Origin: G963692885 sp964658655
Lineage (GTDB): Bacteria > Acidobacteriota > Terriglobia > Terriglobales > Acidobacteriaceae
Direction: 5' to 3'
Length of the DNA stretch: 64,000 bases
NCBI GenBank assembly: GCA_964658655.1
Contig: CAZZZL010000002.1
Location: 62,001 to 126,000 of the forward strand
Shown: positions 14,839 through 24,130 of the stretch, one piece after another
Position numbering within the stretch: position 1 is the stretch's first letter
How the letters are laid out: every line of letters begins with the position of its first letter
Notes under the pieces: model-generated
The model's input: only the letters and a program-made list of their open reading frames with translations
The model's database searches: none
Told to the model about the DNA's origin: nothing
Position numbers and translations under genes: made by a program

Positions 14839-16176
14839 CTATGAACTCGTAACAGGCAAAGCGTCTTTTTCCGCAGCCCGCAGCGCCAGTCCCCGCGCCA
14901 CCGACGTGAACTCATTGCCAGTCACCACCCGCTCTGCACCAAAGCGCGTTTCGAAAATTCTCCGCACCGCCGGTACGAAGGACGTGCCGCCAGTAAGGAA
15001 GACGCGATCGACTGCGCCGGCAGCGACGCCGCTGTCCTTGAGCAATCCATCGACGGAACTCTCGATGGCCGCGAGCTCCTCCGCAATCCAGCTCTCGAAG
15101 TCACGACGCGCCACGTGCGCACGAATATCCAGCGTGCCATCCCTGAAGCGGAACTCTGCGTTTTCTGCAGACGACAGGTCGACCTTCACGCGGCCCACCG
15201 CACGATGCAGCTGGTAGCCCAGATCCTCGTCGATGAGCGTCCGCAATGCTTCGATCTTCTCCGGCTCAAACGCACGCAATTGCGCGCCATTCAGCATCTC
15301 GACCACCGCACGCGTGCGCAGAAAGGAAAGATGATGCCAGTGCTCAAGTTTTACGTACACCCAGTTCGGCACCGCCGGCAGCGTCTTGCCGAGCGCCTGC
15401 TCCATGGTGCCCAGGCCAAGCTGTGGTGACACCAGTTTGCGGACGATCTTCGCATCGAACGCATCCCCCGCCAGTCCCACCCCGCTGTTGCCCAGCAGGT
15501 CGCCCGCACTGCGCCCGCGCCTGCGCACACCGGGCCCCACCCGCAGCAGCGAGAAGTCGCTGGTGCCTCCGCCGAAGTCACCAATCAGAATCAGCTCATC
15601 ATGGTCGAGCGTCGATTCATAGTGATAGGCCGCGCCCACCGGCTCCATCTGGAATTCAATGTCTTCGAAGCCCGCATGGATAAAAGCCTCGCGCAGCCGG
15701 CCCTCTGCAAACGCGTCGTCCTCGGCATTCTCTGCGCCGACAAATCTTACCGGCCTTCCCACCACAGCGCTGCGAACCGGAAAACCAAACGCTTTATCCG
15801 CATGCTGCCGCAGATCTCCCAGGATGCGCGCGATGAGTGTCTCAAGTGTGTGACGGCGGCCAAAGATCTCAGTTCCCGTAAGCGTGCGGCTGGTCAGCCA
15901 TGACTTTAGCGATTGGATCAACCGTCCCGGCTGGTCCGCATGCAGATACGCTTCGATCGCGTCCGGCCCCGTGCTTGAGTGCAGCCGTGACTTCGCGCCC
16001 TCCTTCAACTGCTGCAGGAACAGTAAAGAGCGATACGATTCCGTCAGCCCTGCAGGCGCGGCATAATGTACCAGCTGCACCTCTGTATCGGCTGCATCGG
16101 TTGCCAACGCGACAGAACTATTGGTAGTGCCAAAATCAATACCGACGGCACGATGGGAAGAGTAGCTTGAGGACAT
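14839..16176 (-). CDS. Hsp70-family protein (YegD-like)
   Basis: 445 residues containing only the actin-like ATPase module. VGIDFGTTNSSVALA is the phosphate-1 motif, LILIGDFGGGTSDFSLLRVG the phosphate-2 motif, and RVFLTGGTSFVPAVRRIFE the adenosine motif. There is no typical substrate-binding domain or EEVD-like tail, which fits YegD-type Hsp70 relatives rather than DnaK. Client and partner are unknown. It lies 9 bp downstream of the LysR gene on the same strand and may be transcribed with it. Confidence 0.88.
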   Translation of the reverse strand: MSSSYSSHRAVGIDFGTTNSSVALATDAADTEVQLVHYAAPAGLTESYRSLLFLQQLKEGAKSRLHSSTGPDAIEAYLHADQPGRLIQSLKSWLTSRTLTGTEIFGRRHTLETLIARILGDLRQHADKAFGFPVRSAVVGRPVRFVGAENAEDDAFAEGRLREAFIHAGFEDIEFQMEPVGAAYHYESTLDHDELILIGDFGGGTSDFSLLRVGPGVRRRGRSAGDLLGNSGVGLAGDAFDAKIVRKLVSPQLGLGTMEQALGKTLPAVPNWVYVKLEHWHHLSFLRTRAVVEMLNGAQLRAFEPEKIEALRTLIDEDLGYQLHRAVGRVKVDLSSAENAEFRFRDGTLDIRAHVARRDFESWIAEELAAIESSVDGLLKDSGVAAGAVDRVFLTGGTSFVPAVRRIFETRFGAERVVTGNEFTSVARGLALRAAEKDALPVTSS

Positions 16177-16185
16177 GTCACTTTC

Positions 16186-17187
16186 TTAGACGCGCGGGTG
16201 GCCGCCGGGTCGCTTGTTTGTTGTTTTTCGTTTGCGCTGCGTTTCTGTGCCTCTGGCTGCTCTCCCGGTAACGCGAGGCAGAAGACTGATCGCATTCTCC
16301 AGCACAAAGCGCGAGAAGGCCCCCGCATTGCCCGTCGGCACAGGACCCGTGGGAAACGCAATAGAAAGCATCCGCGCCAGCTTCAGGCCGCGCACGTGCG
16401 CAATGCGAAGTGTGCCCAGCGTCAGTTGATTCCGCACCGCCCACCGCGACACGAACGCTGCCCCCAGCCCCGCTTCAACGGCACTCAACAGGCCCTCTGT
16501 GGAATCGAGCGTGAGCGCCAGCTTGAGTTCCTTGATCTTCAACCCCGCTGCTTCGAGAGCCGCTTCCACCACGCGCCGCGAGCCCGAGCCATGTTCGCGC
16601 GTCACCAGCGGAGCACCGGCCAATTCCTCAACAGTGATCTCGCCGTCTGCCCAGGGATCGCCGGCGGGCACCACCAGCACCATGTGATCTTCAAGAAACG
16701 GTTCAGTGCGAATATCCCCGCGCATCGTCGGACCCTCGATCAGGGCAACATCGATCTTGCGTTCTGCGAGAGCCTCCAGCACTTCCTCCGTGTTGCCTCC
16801 AAGAGCAGTGATCTGCGTGCGTGGATGCTCGCGAAGAAATCCCGCGATCAGGTTTGGTAACAGATACTGTCCGATTGTCTGTGATGCGCCGATCGCCAGC
16901 GTACCCGCCGTCTGGTCAGATGCCGCAGCCAGCGCCTGCATCGCTTCTTCTGCAAGCAGGTGCAGCTTGTCCGCGTACTCGAGCAGGCGAACGCCATGCG
17001 GTGTAAGCACAACCCGCCCGCCTGCTCGATCGAACAGTGCCACACCTACCTCTTCTTCCAGCGCCTTGATCTGGCCGGTAATGGCCGGTTGCGTCACGCG
17101 CAGTTCTTCCGCAGCCCGTCGAAAGTTCAACTGTCGCGCGACGATGCGAAAGACTCTTAGCCTGAAATTCTCGATACTGGCTGGCAT
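16186..17187 (-). CDS. LysR-family regulator (YeiE/CysL-like)
   Basis: 333 residues: an N-terminal winged helix (LRVFRIVARQLNFRRAAEEL then VTQPAITGQIKALEEEVG, the LysR signature) and a periplasmic-binding-like effector domain (AGTLAIGASQTIGQYLLPNL, GLGAAFVSRWAV). The last 30 residues are a basic, lysine/arginine-rich tail. It is divergent from a YeiH-type membrane protein across 124 bp, the same arrangement as yeiE-yeiH in enterobacteria, so it most likely controls that gene. No confident T-N11-A operator can be picked by eye. Confidence 0.9.
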   Translation of the reverse strand: MPASIENFRLRVFRIVARQLNFRRAAEELRVTQPAITGQIKALEEEVGVALFDRAGGRVVLTPHGVRLLEYADKLHLLAEEAMQALAAASDQTAGTLAIGASQTIGQYLLPNLIAGFLREHPRTQITALGGNTEEVLEALAERKIDVALIEGPTMRGDIRTEPFLEDHMVLVVPAGDPWADGEITVEELAGAPLVTREHGSGSRRVVEAALEAAGLKIKELKLALTLDSTEGLLSAVEAGLGAAFVSRWAVRNQLTLGTLRIAHVRGLKLARMLSIAFPTGPVPTGNAGAFSRFVLENAISLLPRVTGRAARGTETQRKRKTTNKRPGGHPRV

Positions 17188-17311
17188 AGTAAGCCTTCAG
17201 CATATCCTGCCGTGACAATCTAGCTGCGCATCTCGCGTCGATAAGCGTTGCGAATGGCCCATCAGAACTTGCGTTTAGACCTGGCGCCAATCGGCTGCAA
17301 TCCTGAACAGG

Positions 17312-18238
17312 ATGAAATCCGGCGCAATCTTTTTTCTCGGCATCATTCTCGCTGCGAGTGGCATCGCCTCTGCACCAGTCGCCCTCGTCGGCGGTCTCGT
17401 TTTCGGCCTGTTGACAGACGAACATTCGTTCGCCGCGGAGAGCCGCATGCTTTCGCGCTTCCTGCTCCAGGCTTCGGTCGTCGGTCTTGGTTTCGGCATG
17501 AACCTGGCGCAGGTCATGCATGCCGGCCGCAGCGGTTTTCTCTACACCGCGATCAGCATCGCTACCGCAACCATCCTCGGGCTCCTGCTGGGACACCTGC
17601 TCCACGTTGCCAGAAAAGCTTCATTTCTCATCACCATGGGCACAGCCATTTGCGGCGGCAGCGCCATCGCTGCACTCTCTCCAGTCATCGAGGCAGATGA
17701 CAACGCGATCGCCGTGTCGATGGGTACAGTCTTCGCGCTGAACTCCGCCGCACTCCTGCTGTTACCGTTCATCGGCCACCGGTGCCACCTGTCGCAGGAG
17801 CAGTTCGGACTATGGGCGGCACTCGCGATTCACGACACCAGTTCCGTCGTCGGCGCTGCGTCGAAGTATGGCCTTCAGGCACTCGCCATCGGCACTACGG
17901 TGAAACTTGCACGCGCTTTGTGGATAGTCCCCATCAGTTTCGCCACAGCGTTCTTCATCAAGAGCAGGGCACGCATCAGCTTCCCCTGGTTCATCCTTCT
18001 TTTCATCCTCGCAGCCGTCATCAACAGCTATCTGCCGCAGGGCCATGCACTGTATGCAGTACTGAACAGGCTTGGAAAAACCGGTCTCGTCGTCACACTT
18101 TTTCTTATCGGTACCGGCCTGTCGCGGCGCACGCTCAGCCAGGTTGGCCTTCGTCCCATGCTGCAGGGCGTAGGTCTGTGGATAGTCATCGGCACAGCAT
18201 CGCTGCTCGCCATCCGCGCCGGCTGGATTGCCCTCTAG
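17312..18238 (+). CDS. YeiH-family putative sulfate exporter
   Basis: 308 residues, almost entirely hydrophobic, with about ten membrane helices, matching UPF0324/YeiH (Cons_hypoth698). Diagnostic pieces are LQASVVGLGFGMNLAQV, FLITMGTAICGGSAIAALSP and AIHDTSSVVGAASKYG. The family is annotated as sulfate or sulfite exporters on the basis of genetic association with LysR/CysB-type regulators; direct transport data are limited. Divergent from its presumed LysR regulator. Confidence 0.88.
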   Translation: MKSGAIFFLGIILAASGIASAPVALVGGLVFGLLTDEHSFAAESRMLSRFLLQASVVGLGFGMNLAQVMHAGRSGFLYTAISIATATILGLLLGHLLHVARKASFLITMGTAICGGSAIAALSPVIEADDNAIAVSMGTVFALNSAALLLLPFIGHRCHLSQEQFGLWAALAIHDTSSVVGAASKYGLQALAIGTTVKLARALWIVPISFATAFFIKSRARISFPWFILLFILAAVINSYLPQGHALYAVLNRLGKTGLVVTLFLIGTGLSRRTLSQVGLRPMLQGVGLWIVIGTASLLAIRAGWIAL

Positions 18239-18309
18239 CTCTAACCTGCATCCAAGTCGCTATAAGCGCACGTTGCTACGAATCAGTTTGAAAAAGAAGG
18301 GAAATTAAT

Positions 18310-18744
18310 ATGAGCACTACCGAAGAGAACGTGAAAGCGCAGCAGGGCTTTGGCGAAGCCGTCAACAAGGGCAAGCTCGAAGACATTCGTAAATATGTAG
18401 CGGACAACCTGATGGACCACGACCCTGCACCGAACCAGGGACCAGGCGCACAGGGTCTGATCGATTTCTTTACAGAGTTTCGCACCGCTTTTCCTGATCT
18501 CAACGTTGAAGTCGAGCACCTCGTCACGGATGCTGATAACGTTGCCTTCGCCTACACCGTCACCGGTACACACAAGGGTCCGCTGATGGGCATTCCCGCC
18601 ACCGGGAAAAAGATCAAAGCCCGCGGATTGCAAATTGGGCGCTTCGAACAGGGTAAGCTCGTAGAGCGCTGGGGCTCATCAGACCAGTTCGGCATCCTGC
18701 AGCAGATCGGCGCGCAGATCAAGGCCCCGGCGCAGGCTGCGTAG
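18310..18744 (+). CDS. SnoaL-like ester cyclase family protein
   Basis: 144 residues of the NTF2-like SnoaL fold. The pattern ADNLMDHDPAPNQGPGAQGL then FRTAFPDLNVEVEHLVTDAD, followed by GTHKGPLMGIPATGKKI and WGSSDQFGILQQIG, is typical of proteins annotated ester cyclase or polyketide cyclase-like. These bind small hydrophobic molecules; most bacterial members outside polyketide clusters have no known substrate. There is no polyketide gene nearby. A GGGAAATTAAT region precedes the ATG, and a strong terminator follows. Confidence 0.85.
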   Translation: MSTTEENVKAQQGFGEAVNKGKLEDIRKYVADNLMDHDPAPNQGPGAQGLIDFFTEFRTAFPDLNVEVEHLVTDADNVAFAYTVTGTHKGPLMGIPATGKKIKARGLQIGRFEQGKLVERWGSSDQFGILQQIGAQIKAPAQAA

Positions 18745-18757
18745 TATTTGAGTAACA

Positions 18758-18787
18758 AAAAGCCCCGCTTGTCAAGGCGGGGCTTTT
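18758..18787. terminator. Bidirectional intrinsic terminator
   Basis: AAAAGCCCCGC (18758-18768) pairs with GCGGGGCTTTT (18777-18787) around an 8-base loop. The A and T tracts on either side let it end both the ester cyclase transcript and the convergent GNAT transcript. Confidence 0.9.
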
Positions 18788-19470
18788 CATTGTGAAAGCG
18801 TTTCGCGGAGATTCGCGAGCGACCTCTTCTGCTGCCCGTCTGCACTGAAGTTCGACGGATCGAGCCACTCCTCAAACGCCTGTTTGCAGCGCGGCCATTC
18901 TGTGTCAAGCATGGCAAACCACGCTGTATCGCGGCTGGCTCCCTTGATAATCATGTGCTGCCGGAAAATACCTTCAAAACTGAAACCGAGCCGCAGCGCC
19001 GCGCTGCGGCTCGGTGCATTCAACGCATTGCATTTCCACTCGTAGCGTCGATAGCCAAGCTCTTCAAACGCGTGCTTCGCCATCAGGTACATCGCCTCGG
19101 TTGCATGCGGCGTTCTCTGCAGCAGCGGGCTGAACAGGATGTTGCCGACTTCAATCACACGGTGCCCAGGCTCTATGCGCAGATAGGACGCCACGCCCAC
19201 GGCACCCTGCGTATCGTTATCGAGGATCGTAAAGAAAAATGGATCGGCCTTCGCCGCCTTTCCCTGCAGACTTGCAACCAGCGCAGCTTCATCCGCAGGC
19301 GGAGCGTCGAAAAGATAATCGTAGAGTTCGTCATGCCCTTGCACAGCTTTGAAAAGTGGCCCCGCATCGCGCTCCGCATCGATCTTCATGAGTGTCACGA
19401 GTCGTCCTTTCAAAGTGACTGCAGATGGCAAGGCGGCCGGCGTCGTGAGTCGTCGATCCGGTAACGACAC
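18787..19470 (-). CDS. GNAT acetyltransferase, RimJ/RimL-like
   Basis: 227 residues. The body matches the RimJ/RimL (Acetyltransf_3) group: LKGRLVTLMKIDAERDAGPL at the start, VGVASYLRIEPGHRVIEVGN then ILFSPLLQRTPHATEAMYLM for the acetyl-CoA site, and WKCNALNAPSRSAALRLGFS followed by EGIFRQHMIIKGASRDTAWF. Many such enzymes acetylate N-terminal amines of ribosomal or other proteins or small molecules. The start is a GTG directly abutting the dgt stop, pointing to coupled translation with dgt. A start at Met27 is a less likely alternative. Confidence 0.88.
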   Translation of the reverse strand: MSLPDRRLTTPAALPSAVTLKGRLVTLMKIDAERDAGPLFKAVQGHDELYDYLFDAPPADEAALVASLQGKAAKADPFFFTILDNDTQGAVGVASYLRIEPGHRVIEVGNILFSPLLQRTPHATEAMYLMAKHAFEELGYRRYEWKCNALNAPSRSAALRLGFSFEGIFRQHMIIKGASRDTAWFAMLDTEWPRCKQAFEEWLDPSNFSADGQQKRSLANLRETLSQ

Positions 19471-20634
19471 TCAGCACCGCTCCTTGTAGCTTCCGTATTG
19501 CGCCAGGATGAACTGGTCGGTCATGCCGGCAATATAATCGGCGACCGTGCGTGCTACACCATCGATCGCGAGATCTGCCGCACAACTTGAAGGCAGCAGC
19601 GAAGGCTTTGCCACCCAGCAATGGAAGAGCGCCTCGATTACACCCTCCGCCTCCACATGCGCAGCCTCCAGATCTTCGCTTTGATACAGATGCTGATACA
19701 GATATTTCTTGGCCGCGGCGCGCTCCGTTTCCATCGCACTGCTGAAGCCCGCCAACCTTCCCGGCGCGTTGCGAATATCAGCCAGCGACTGGATGCGCGC
19801 AGCATCCAGCTGCCGCGTCGTCGTCGTGATCAGGTCGTCGACCAGTGCTCCCAGTATCCGCTTCAGCGTCTCGTTCACCAGCAGCTGTTCTGTCGCAGCG
19901 GGGAATTGCGTCTGCATCGCCGCGTAGAACCGCTCGAAGAGCGGCAGATTGCCTCGCACATGCTGAACCGTGAGAATGCCTGATTCAAAACCGTCATCGA
20001 GGTCCGCAGTAATGTAAGCGATCTCGTCGGCCCAGTCGATTAGTTGCGCCTCCAGCGGAGGTCGCTGATCCAGTAGATATTCGGCCAGTTCAGGATGCTT
20101 CGCTGCCGGGTAATCGCGTGAATGTTTGATGATGCCTTCACGCACCGCAAGCGTCAGGTTCAGTCCGCGAAACGCCGCATAGCGCTGCTCGAAAAATTCC
20201 ACGATGCGCAGCGCGTGCAGGTTGTGATCGAAGCGCAAACCATGCTCCTGCAGGCACTCGTCCAATGCGCGTTCACCCGCATGTCCAAAGGGCGGATGGC
20301 CAATGTCATGCACCAGCGCGAGCGCTTCCGCCAGGTCGTCATTCAGGTGCAGCGCCCCGGCAACCGCACGCGAAATCTGCGCGACTTCCATCGTATGCGT
20401 CAGCCTCGAACGGAAGTGATCGGATGGGCGATGCGTAAATACCTGTGTCTTGCCGGCCAGTCGCCGAAAGGCGCGGGAGTGAATGATGCGCGCGCGGTCT
20501 CTTTGGAAAGGTGTGCGGTAAGCGTGAGCAGGTTCAGCATGCTCACGTTTCGTCAGTGCATCAGCAGGCGTTCCTGCGACCGCATAAGGTGCAAGCCGCC
20601 GGTCACTCGTCAGGACTGTCTCCGCTTCCGTCAC
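19471..20634 (-). CDS. dgt: dGTP triphosphohydrolase-like HD protein
   Basis: 387 residues of the dGTPase family. HD-domain metal ligands are visible in FRSRLTHTMEVAQISRAVAG (first His) and ALVHDIGHPPFGHAGERAL (HD plus the PFGH signature), preceded by HSRAFRRLAGKTQVF, the other family hallmark. These enzymes split dNTPs to nucleoside plus triphosphate and keep nucleotide pools in check. The start is GTG. Members with this length are often called deoxyguanosinetriphosphate triphosphohydrolase-like because substrate preference varies. The GNAT gene follows with no gap. Confidence 0.92.
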   Translation of the reverse strand: MTEAETVLTSDRRLAPYAVAGTPADALTKREHAEPAHAYRTPFQRDRARIIHSRAFRRLAGKTQVFTHRPSDHFRSRLTHTMEVAQISRAVAGALHLNDDLAEALALVHDIGHPPFGHAGERALDECLQEHGLRFDHNLHALRIVEFFEQRYAAFRGLNLTLAVREGIIKHSRDYPAAKHPELAEYLLDQRPPLEAQLIDWADEIAYITADLDDGFESGILTVQHVRGNLPLFERFYAAMQTQFPAATEQLLVNETLKRILGALVDDLITTTTRQLDAARIQSLADIRNAPGRLAGFSSAMETERAAAKKYLYQHLYQSEDLEAAHVEAEGVIEALFHCWVAKPSLLPSSCAADLAIDGVARTVADYIAGMTDQFILAQYGSYKERC

Positions 20635-20669
20635 GACCTCAGTATAGAGGGCCGCGCGGAAGACATGAT

Positions 20670-22757
20670 TTATTCCTTGGTCGAGGTCGAGGCCTGGTTA
20701 CTCTTCGCCAGCTTTACCTTGGCCACTTCCAGCTTTTTCTGCACCTTGTTCACATCGCCAGGCTCGGTATCGCTTGGGCTGGTCTTCTCATACTCGTGCA
20801 GAGAAATCTGCCACTGCTCCGCTGCGAGTTTCAGACGACCTGTCTTCTCATACAACTCGCCCAGGTGGTCGTGGACAGTCGGGTCCGTGCCCATGCGCTC
20901 ACTCGCACGCCGCAGGTTATCCTCGGCCAGAGTGTATTGGCCCAGTTTGAAGTACACCCACCCCAGCGAATCGAGATAGGCATAATTCTGCGGGTCAAGC
21001 TGCACGGCTTTTTGAATCATGTGCAGCGCTTCATCCAACTGCACGCCGCGATCAGCCAGCATGTAACCGTAGTAGTTCAGCGTCAGGATGTTATTCGGAT
21101 CGAGCGCCAGGATCTGCTTGAAATAGCCTTCAGCCGGCTCGTAATGCTTCTGCCGTTCTTCCACTGAACCGCGCAGGAACAGAAGAAAGATCTTATCTTC
21201 GGGCCGCGTGCTTGATTTCTCTGCCAGGTCAAGCTGCTCGGTCGCTTCCTTGAAGCGGCGCAGGCGCAGGTAAATCTGTGCCAGCCCCATCTGCACTTCG
21301 TGGTCGCTCGCGTTGCCCTTCTGTGCCTCTTCGAGCTTGATGCCTTCTTCAGCCTTGCCCGTATCCACAAGCTGCAGAGCCAGCATCAACTGGATGCTCG
21401 GGTCCTTCGGATACTTTGCAGCGGCCTCGCGTGCAACCGCAGTGGCCTTGTCATATTCGCGCGCATCGCGATAGGCATCCCCTTCGCCTTCATAGCCTCG
21501 CTGACTGTAATCGCCGCCCAGCGTAATCATCTGCTGATACGTCGTAATCGCTTCGGCCGTGTGATTCTCTTCGCGATACACATTGGCGAGCCTATCCAGG
21601 AAGAGTCCGCGGTTGCTTCGTTCGCCCTCTGAGTAATGCGGCTGCTCAGTCTCGGCCAGCAGCTTCTTCAGCAGCGTCGCAGCATCGTCATAGTGGCCCA
21701 GCGAATCCTGTACCAGCGCTTCGTTGAAATCCACTTCCAGCAGGCTTTCCTTGGAAGCCAGGCTGCGCGCCTTCTTCAGCGTGGTCAGCGCATCCTGGTA
21801 CTGCCCCTTGCGCCGCTGGATCTCGGCAATCTTTACATAAGCCTGCTCGTCCTGCGGAGAAGACGCAGACAAATCCTGAAACACTTTCAGCGACGCGTCC
21901 AGCTGGTTGTCATTCAACAGATCGAGTGCCAGTGCGCGCTGTGCGTCAGGATTTTCAGGCTCTTCATCGACCGCGTCACGATACGCGTCGATAGCCGCTT
22001 TCGTATCTTTCTGCTGGTCATACATCGCGCCCAGTGTGTACGAAATCTTGGCCGACCGGTCTTCCGGCGGAACTGCTTTCAATACTTCGACTGCACGCTT
22101 GTTCTCGCCTGAATCGCTGTAGAGACGCGCCAGGTTGATCGCAACATCTTCATTGTTGGGATCGATCTTCTGCGCAGATTCAAACTGTTCCTTCGCCTTC
22201 GCCGTGTCGTGGTTCAAAATGTACAACTGGCCCAGCAGCAGGTGGCCTTCAATATCGTTCGGCTGCAGCTGCGTAATCCGGTTGTATTCGCCGATCGACA
22301 GGTCGAGCATCTTCTGCTGTTCAGCATTCTGGTTCTCGCCCAGAGAACGCAGGTAGATGCGCCCCAGCAGCTTATGCGCCTCCAGGTCATTCGGGTCTTT
22401 CTTGATCATGTCCTGCGCCGCCAGGATGGCATCGCGGACACGGCCCGTCCCGAAATAAAGTTGCGCCAGACCATTGTTCAGATAAGGAGATGTCGGGTCC
22501 GCATTCAGCGCAAGTTTGTACTCTTCAATGGCGCGCGTGGCATAGTCCTGCCGGCCGCTGTTGGTTGCCATCTCTTCATACATGTGCGCCAGGCCGAAAT
22601 GGTAATAAGCCGCGGCACGGTCAGCCGGAGGAGTATCGATTGCCGGTGCGGGCGCCGGCGTCTTGTCCGCAGCGTACACATGCAGCGAGCCGGGAATCGC
22701 GAGCATTACTGCCGCAAGGGCAAGACGGCTGGCGCGCTTAAAGGCATTCTGCTTCAT
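20670..22757 (-). CDS. Large secreted tetratricopeptide-repeat protein
   Basis: About 695 residues, starting with a signal peptide (MKQNAFKRASRLALAAVMLA, cleavage near VYAADK). The frame opens 51 bases earlier with TTG-ATG, but the internal ATG gives a standard leader. The mature part is a continuous series of roughly 15 TPR-like repeats (examples AIEEYKLALNADPTSPYLNN, AIDAYRDAVDEEPENPDAQR, ALHMIQKAVQLDPQNYAYLD). The tail is a lysine-rich helix. It is a predicted periplasmic or outer-membrane scaffold for protein-protein contacts; no enzymatic domain is seen. The partner is unknown. Confidence 0.88.
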   Translation of the reverse strand: MKQNAFKRASRLALAAVMLAIPGSLHVYAADKTPAPAPAIDTPPADRAAAYYHFGLAHMYEEMATNSGRQDYATRAIEEYKLALNADPTSPYLNNGLAQLYFGTGRVRDAILAAQDMIKKDPNDLEAHKLLGRIYLRSLGENQNAEQQKMLDLSIGEYNRITQLQPNDIEGHLLLGQLYILNHDTAKAKEQFESAQKIDPNNEDVAINLARLYSDSGENKRAVEVLKAVPPEDRSAKISYTLGAMYDQQKDTKAAIDAYRDAVDEEPENPDAQRALALDLLNDNQLDASLKVFQDLSASSPQDEQAYVKIAEIQRRKGQYQDALTTLKKARSLASKESLLEVDFNEALVQDSLGHYDDAATLLKKLLAETEQPHYSEGERSNRGLFLDRLANVYREENHTAEAITTYQQMITLGGDYSQRGYEGEGDAYRDAREYDKATAVAREAAAKYPKDPSIQLMLALQLVDTGKAEEGIKLEEAQKGNASDHEVQMGLAQIYLRLRRFKEATEQLDLAEKSSTRPEDKIFLLFLRGSVEERQKHYEPAEGYFKQILALDPNNILTLNYYGYMLADRGVQLDEALHMIQKAVQLDPQNYAYLDSLGWVYFKLGQYTLAEDNLRRASERMGTDPTVHDHLGELYEKTGRLKLAAEQWQISLHEYEKTSPSDTEPGDVNKVQKKLEVAKVKLAKSNQASTSTKE

Positions 22758-22906
22758 GCCGGGTTCCGATGAGAAACTGCTGCGATGTTGCGGATTTGTG
22801 GTCATCAATAGGGTGGGCGCACGCGCTCCTGGCTACTAGACGATTGTAACGCGCCGCTGGATGCTCAACCTTCGCAACAGGCTTTAGCCGGGTACCTTCG
22901 ACTCAG

Positions 22907-23896
22907 CTAGACCGCGCGCCGGCGTAAAACCTGCCGGGCAAGGTACAACGGCCGTTGCTTGGATTCGGTATAAATGCGCCCGATATACTCGCCCAGCACC
23001 CCGATCGACAGCATCTGGATGCCGCCCAGAAAAAGCTGTCCTATGAACAACATCGTCCAGCCCTTCACCGTCGTGTTGGTAAACAGTTTGACGAACAGCG
23101 AGTAGAAGATTCCCAGCACCGAAAGGAGCGCCGTCAGAAAGCCGATCAGGGTCACCAGTCGCAGCGGCACCACCGAAAACGAAGCGATCCCGTCCAGCGC
23201 CAGGTTCAGCATTTTGCGCAGCGGATACTTCGTCGTCCCGGCAAACCTCGCCGACCGCGCATACTTCAGCCCATACTGCCGGAAGCCGATCCAGCTGGAC
23301 ATCCCGCGCAGCAGCCGGTGCCGCTCCGGCAGGGCATTCATCGCGTCCACCGCCTTCCGGTCGAGCAACCGGAAGTCGCCCGTATCGAGCGGAATCTCCA
23401 CATCCGAAAGGGAATTGATCAGCCGGTAGAAAGCCTTTGCCGTCCACAACTTGAAGCCTGATTCACCTTCGCGCGTCGTACGTACGCCGTACACCACCTC
23501 GTAGCCCTGCTCGCGCAGCGCGAGCATCTCCGGAATCAGTTCAGGCGGGTCCTGCAGGTCGGAATCGATAATCATCACGGCTTCGCCCAGTGCCAGTTCC
23601 AGTCCTGCTGACACAGCTGCCTGGTGACCAAAATTTCGCGACAACTCCACCACGGTCACAGCAGGATCAGTGAAATGCAGGTTGGCCAGGATAGGCAGCG
23701 TCCGGTCCCGCGAGCCATCGTCGACATAGAGAATTTCGTACACCAGCCCCGTCTGCCGCAGTACCGCCGTCAGCCGCTCATGACACGCAAGAATGCCCTC
23801 TTCCTCATTGAAGCAGGGCACAATGACAGACAGGCCCACGCGGCTGATGGCGTGTTCCCCGATCACAGTACCGATAGGCTGGGCAATCGTCGTCAT
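22907..23896 (-). CDS. Membrane-bound family 2 glycosyltransferase (GtrB/DPM-like)
   Basis: 329 residues. GLSVIVPCFNEEEGI and YVDDGSRDRT are the nucleotide-binding strands, DSDLQDPPELIPEML carries the DxD-type metal site and the DLQDPPE signature of polyprenyl-phosphate glycosyltransferases, and DTGDFRLLDRKAV is the conserved acceptor-side block. Two C-terminal membrane segments (LVTLIGFLTALLSVLGIFYS and FIGQLFLGGIQMLSIGVLGE) complete the GtrB/DpmA-II architecture. It transfers a hexose from a nucleotide sugar to undecaprenyl phosphate, for later use in envelope glycans. No GtrA flippase is adjacent. Confidence 0.9.
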   Translation of the reverse strand: MTTIAQPIGTVIGEHAISRVGLSVIVPCFNEEEGILACHERLTAVLRQTGLVYEILYVDDGSRDRTLPILANLHFTDPAVTVVELSRNFGHQAAVSAGLELALGEAVMIIDSDLQDPPELIPEMLALREQGYEVVYGVRTTREGESGFKLWTAKAFYRLINSLSDVEIPLDTGDFRLLDRKAVDAMNALPERHRLLRGMSSWIGFRQYGLKYARSARFAGTTKYPLRKMLNLALDGIASFSVVPLRLVTLIGFLTALLSVLGIFYSLFVKLFTNTTVKGWTMLFIGQLFLGGIQMLSIGVLGEYIGRIYTESKQRPLYLARQVLRRRAV

Positions 23897-24130
23897 CAGT
23901 CAGCCGCCTGCTCCTGTCTCCTTCATCAATGTAACGGAAGAAGCCGTCAAAGCGCTCCATCAAGACGGGTGAGCACTTAGGTGCGGATCGATCGGTTGTC
24001 AATTTCAGCTCTGGGCTAATCAGCGTCACGGAACACCAACGACTGGACCGGCCATTGCCTGCAAGCAATCAAGTAAGCCCGTCTGGCAAAAACCGCTCTC
24101 CGCGCAGGGGCTTCCGGACGATGCCTCGCG

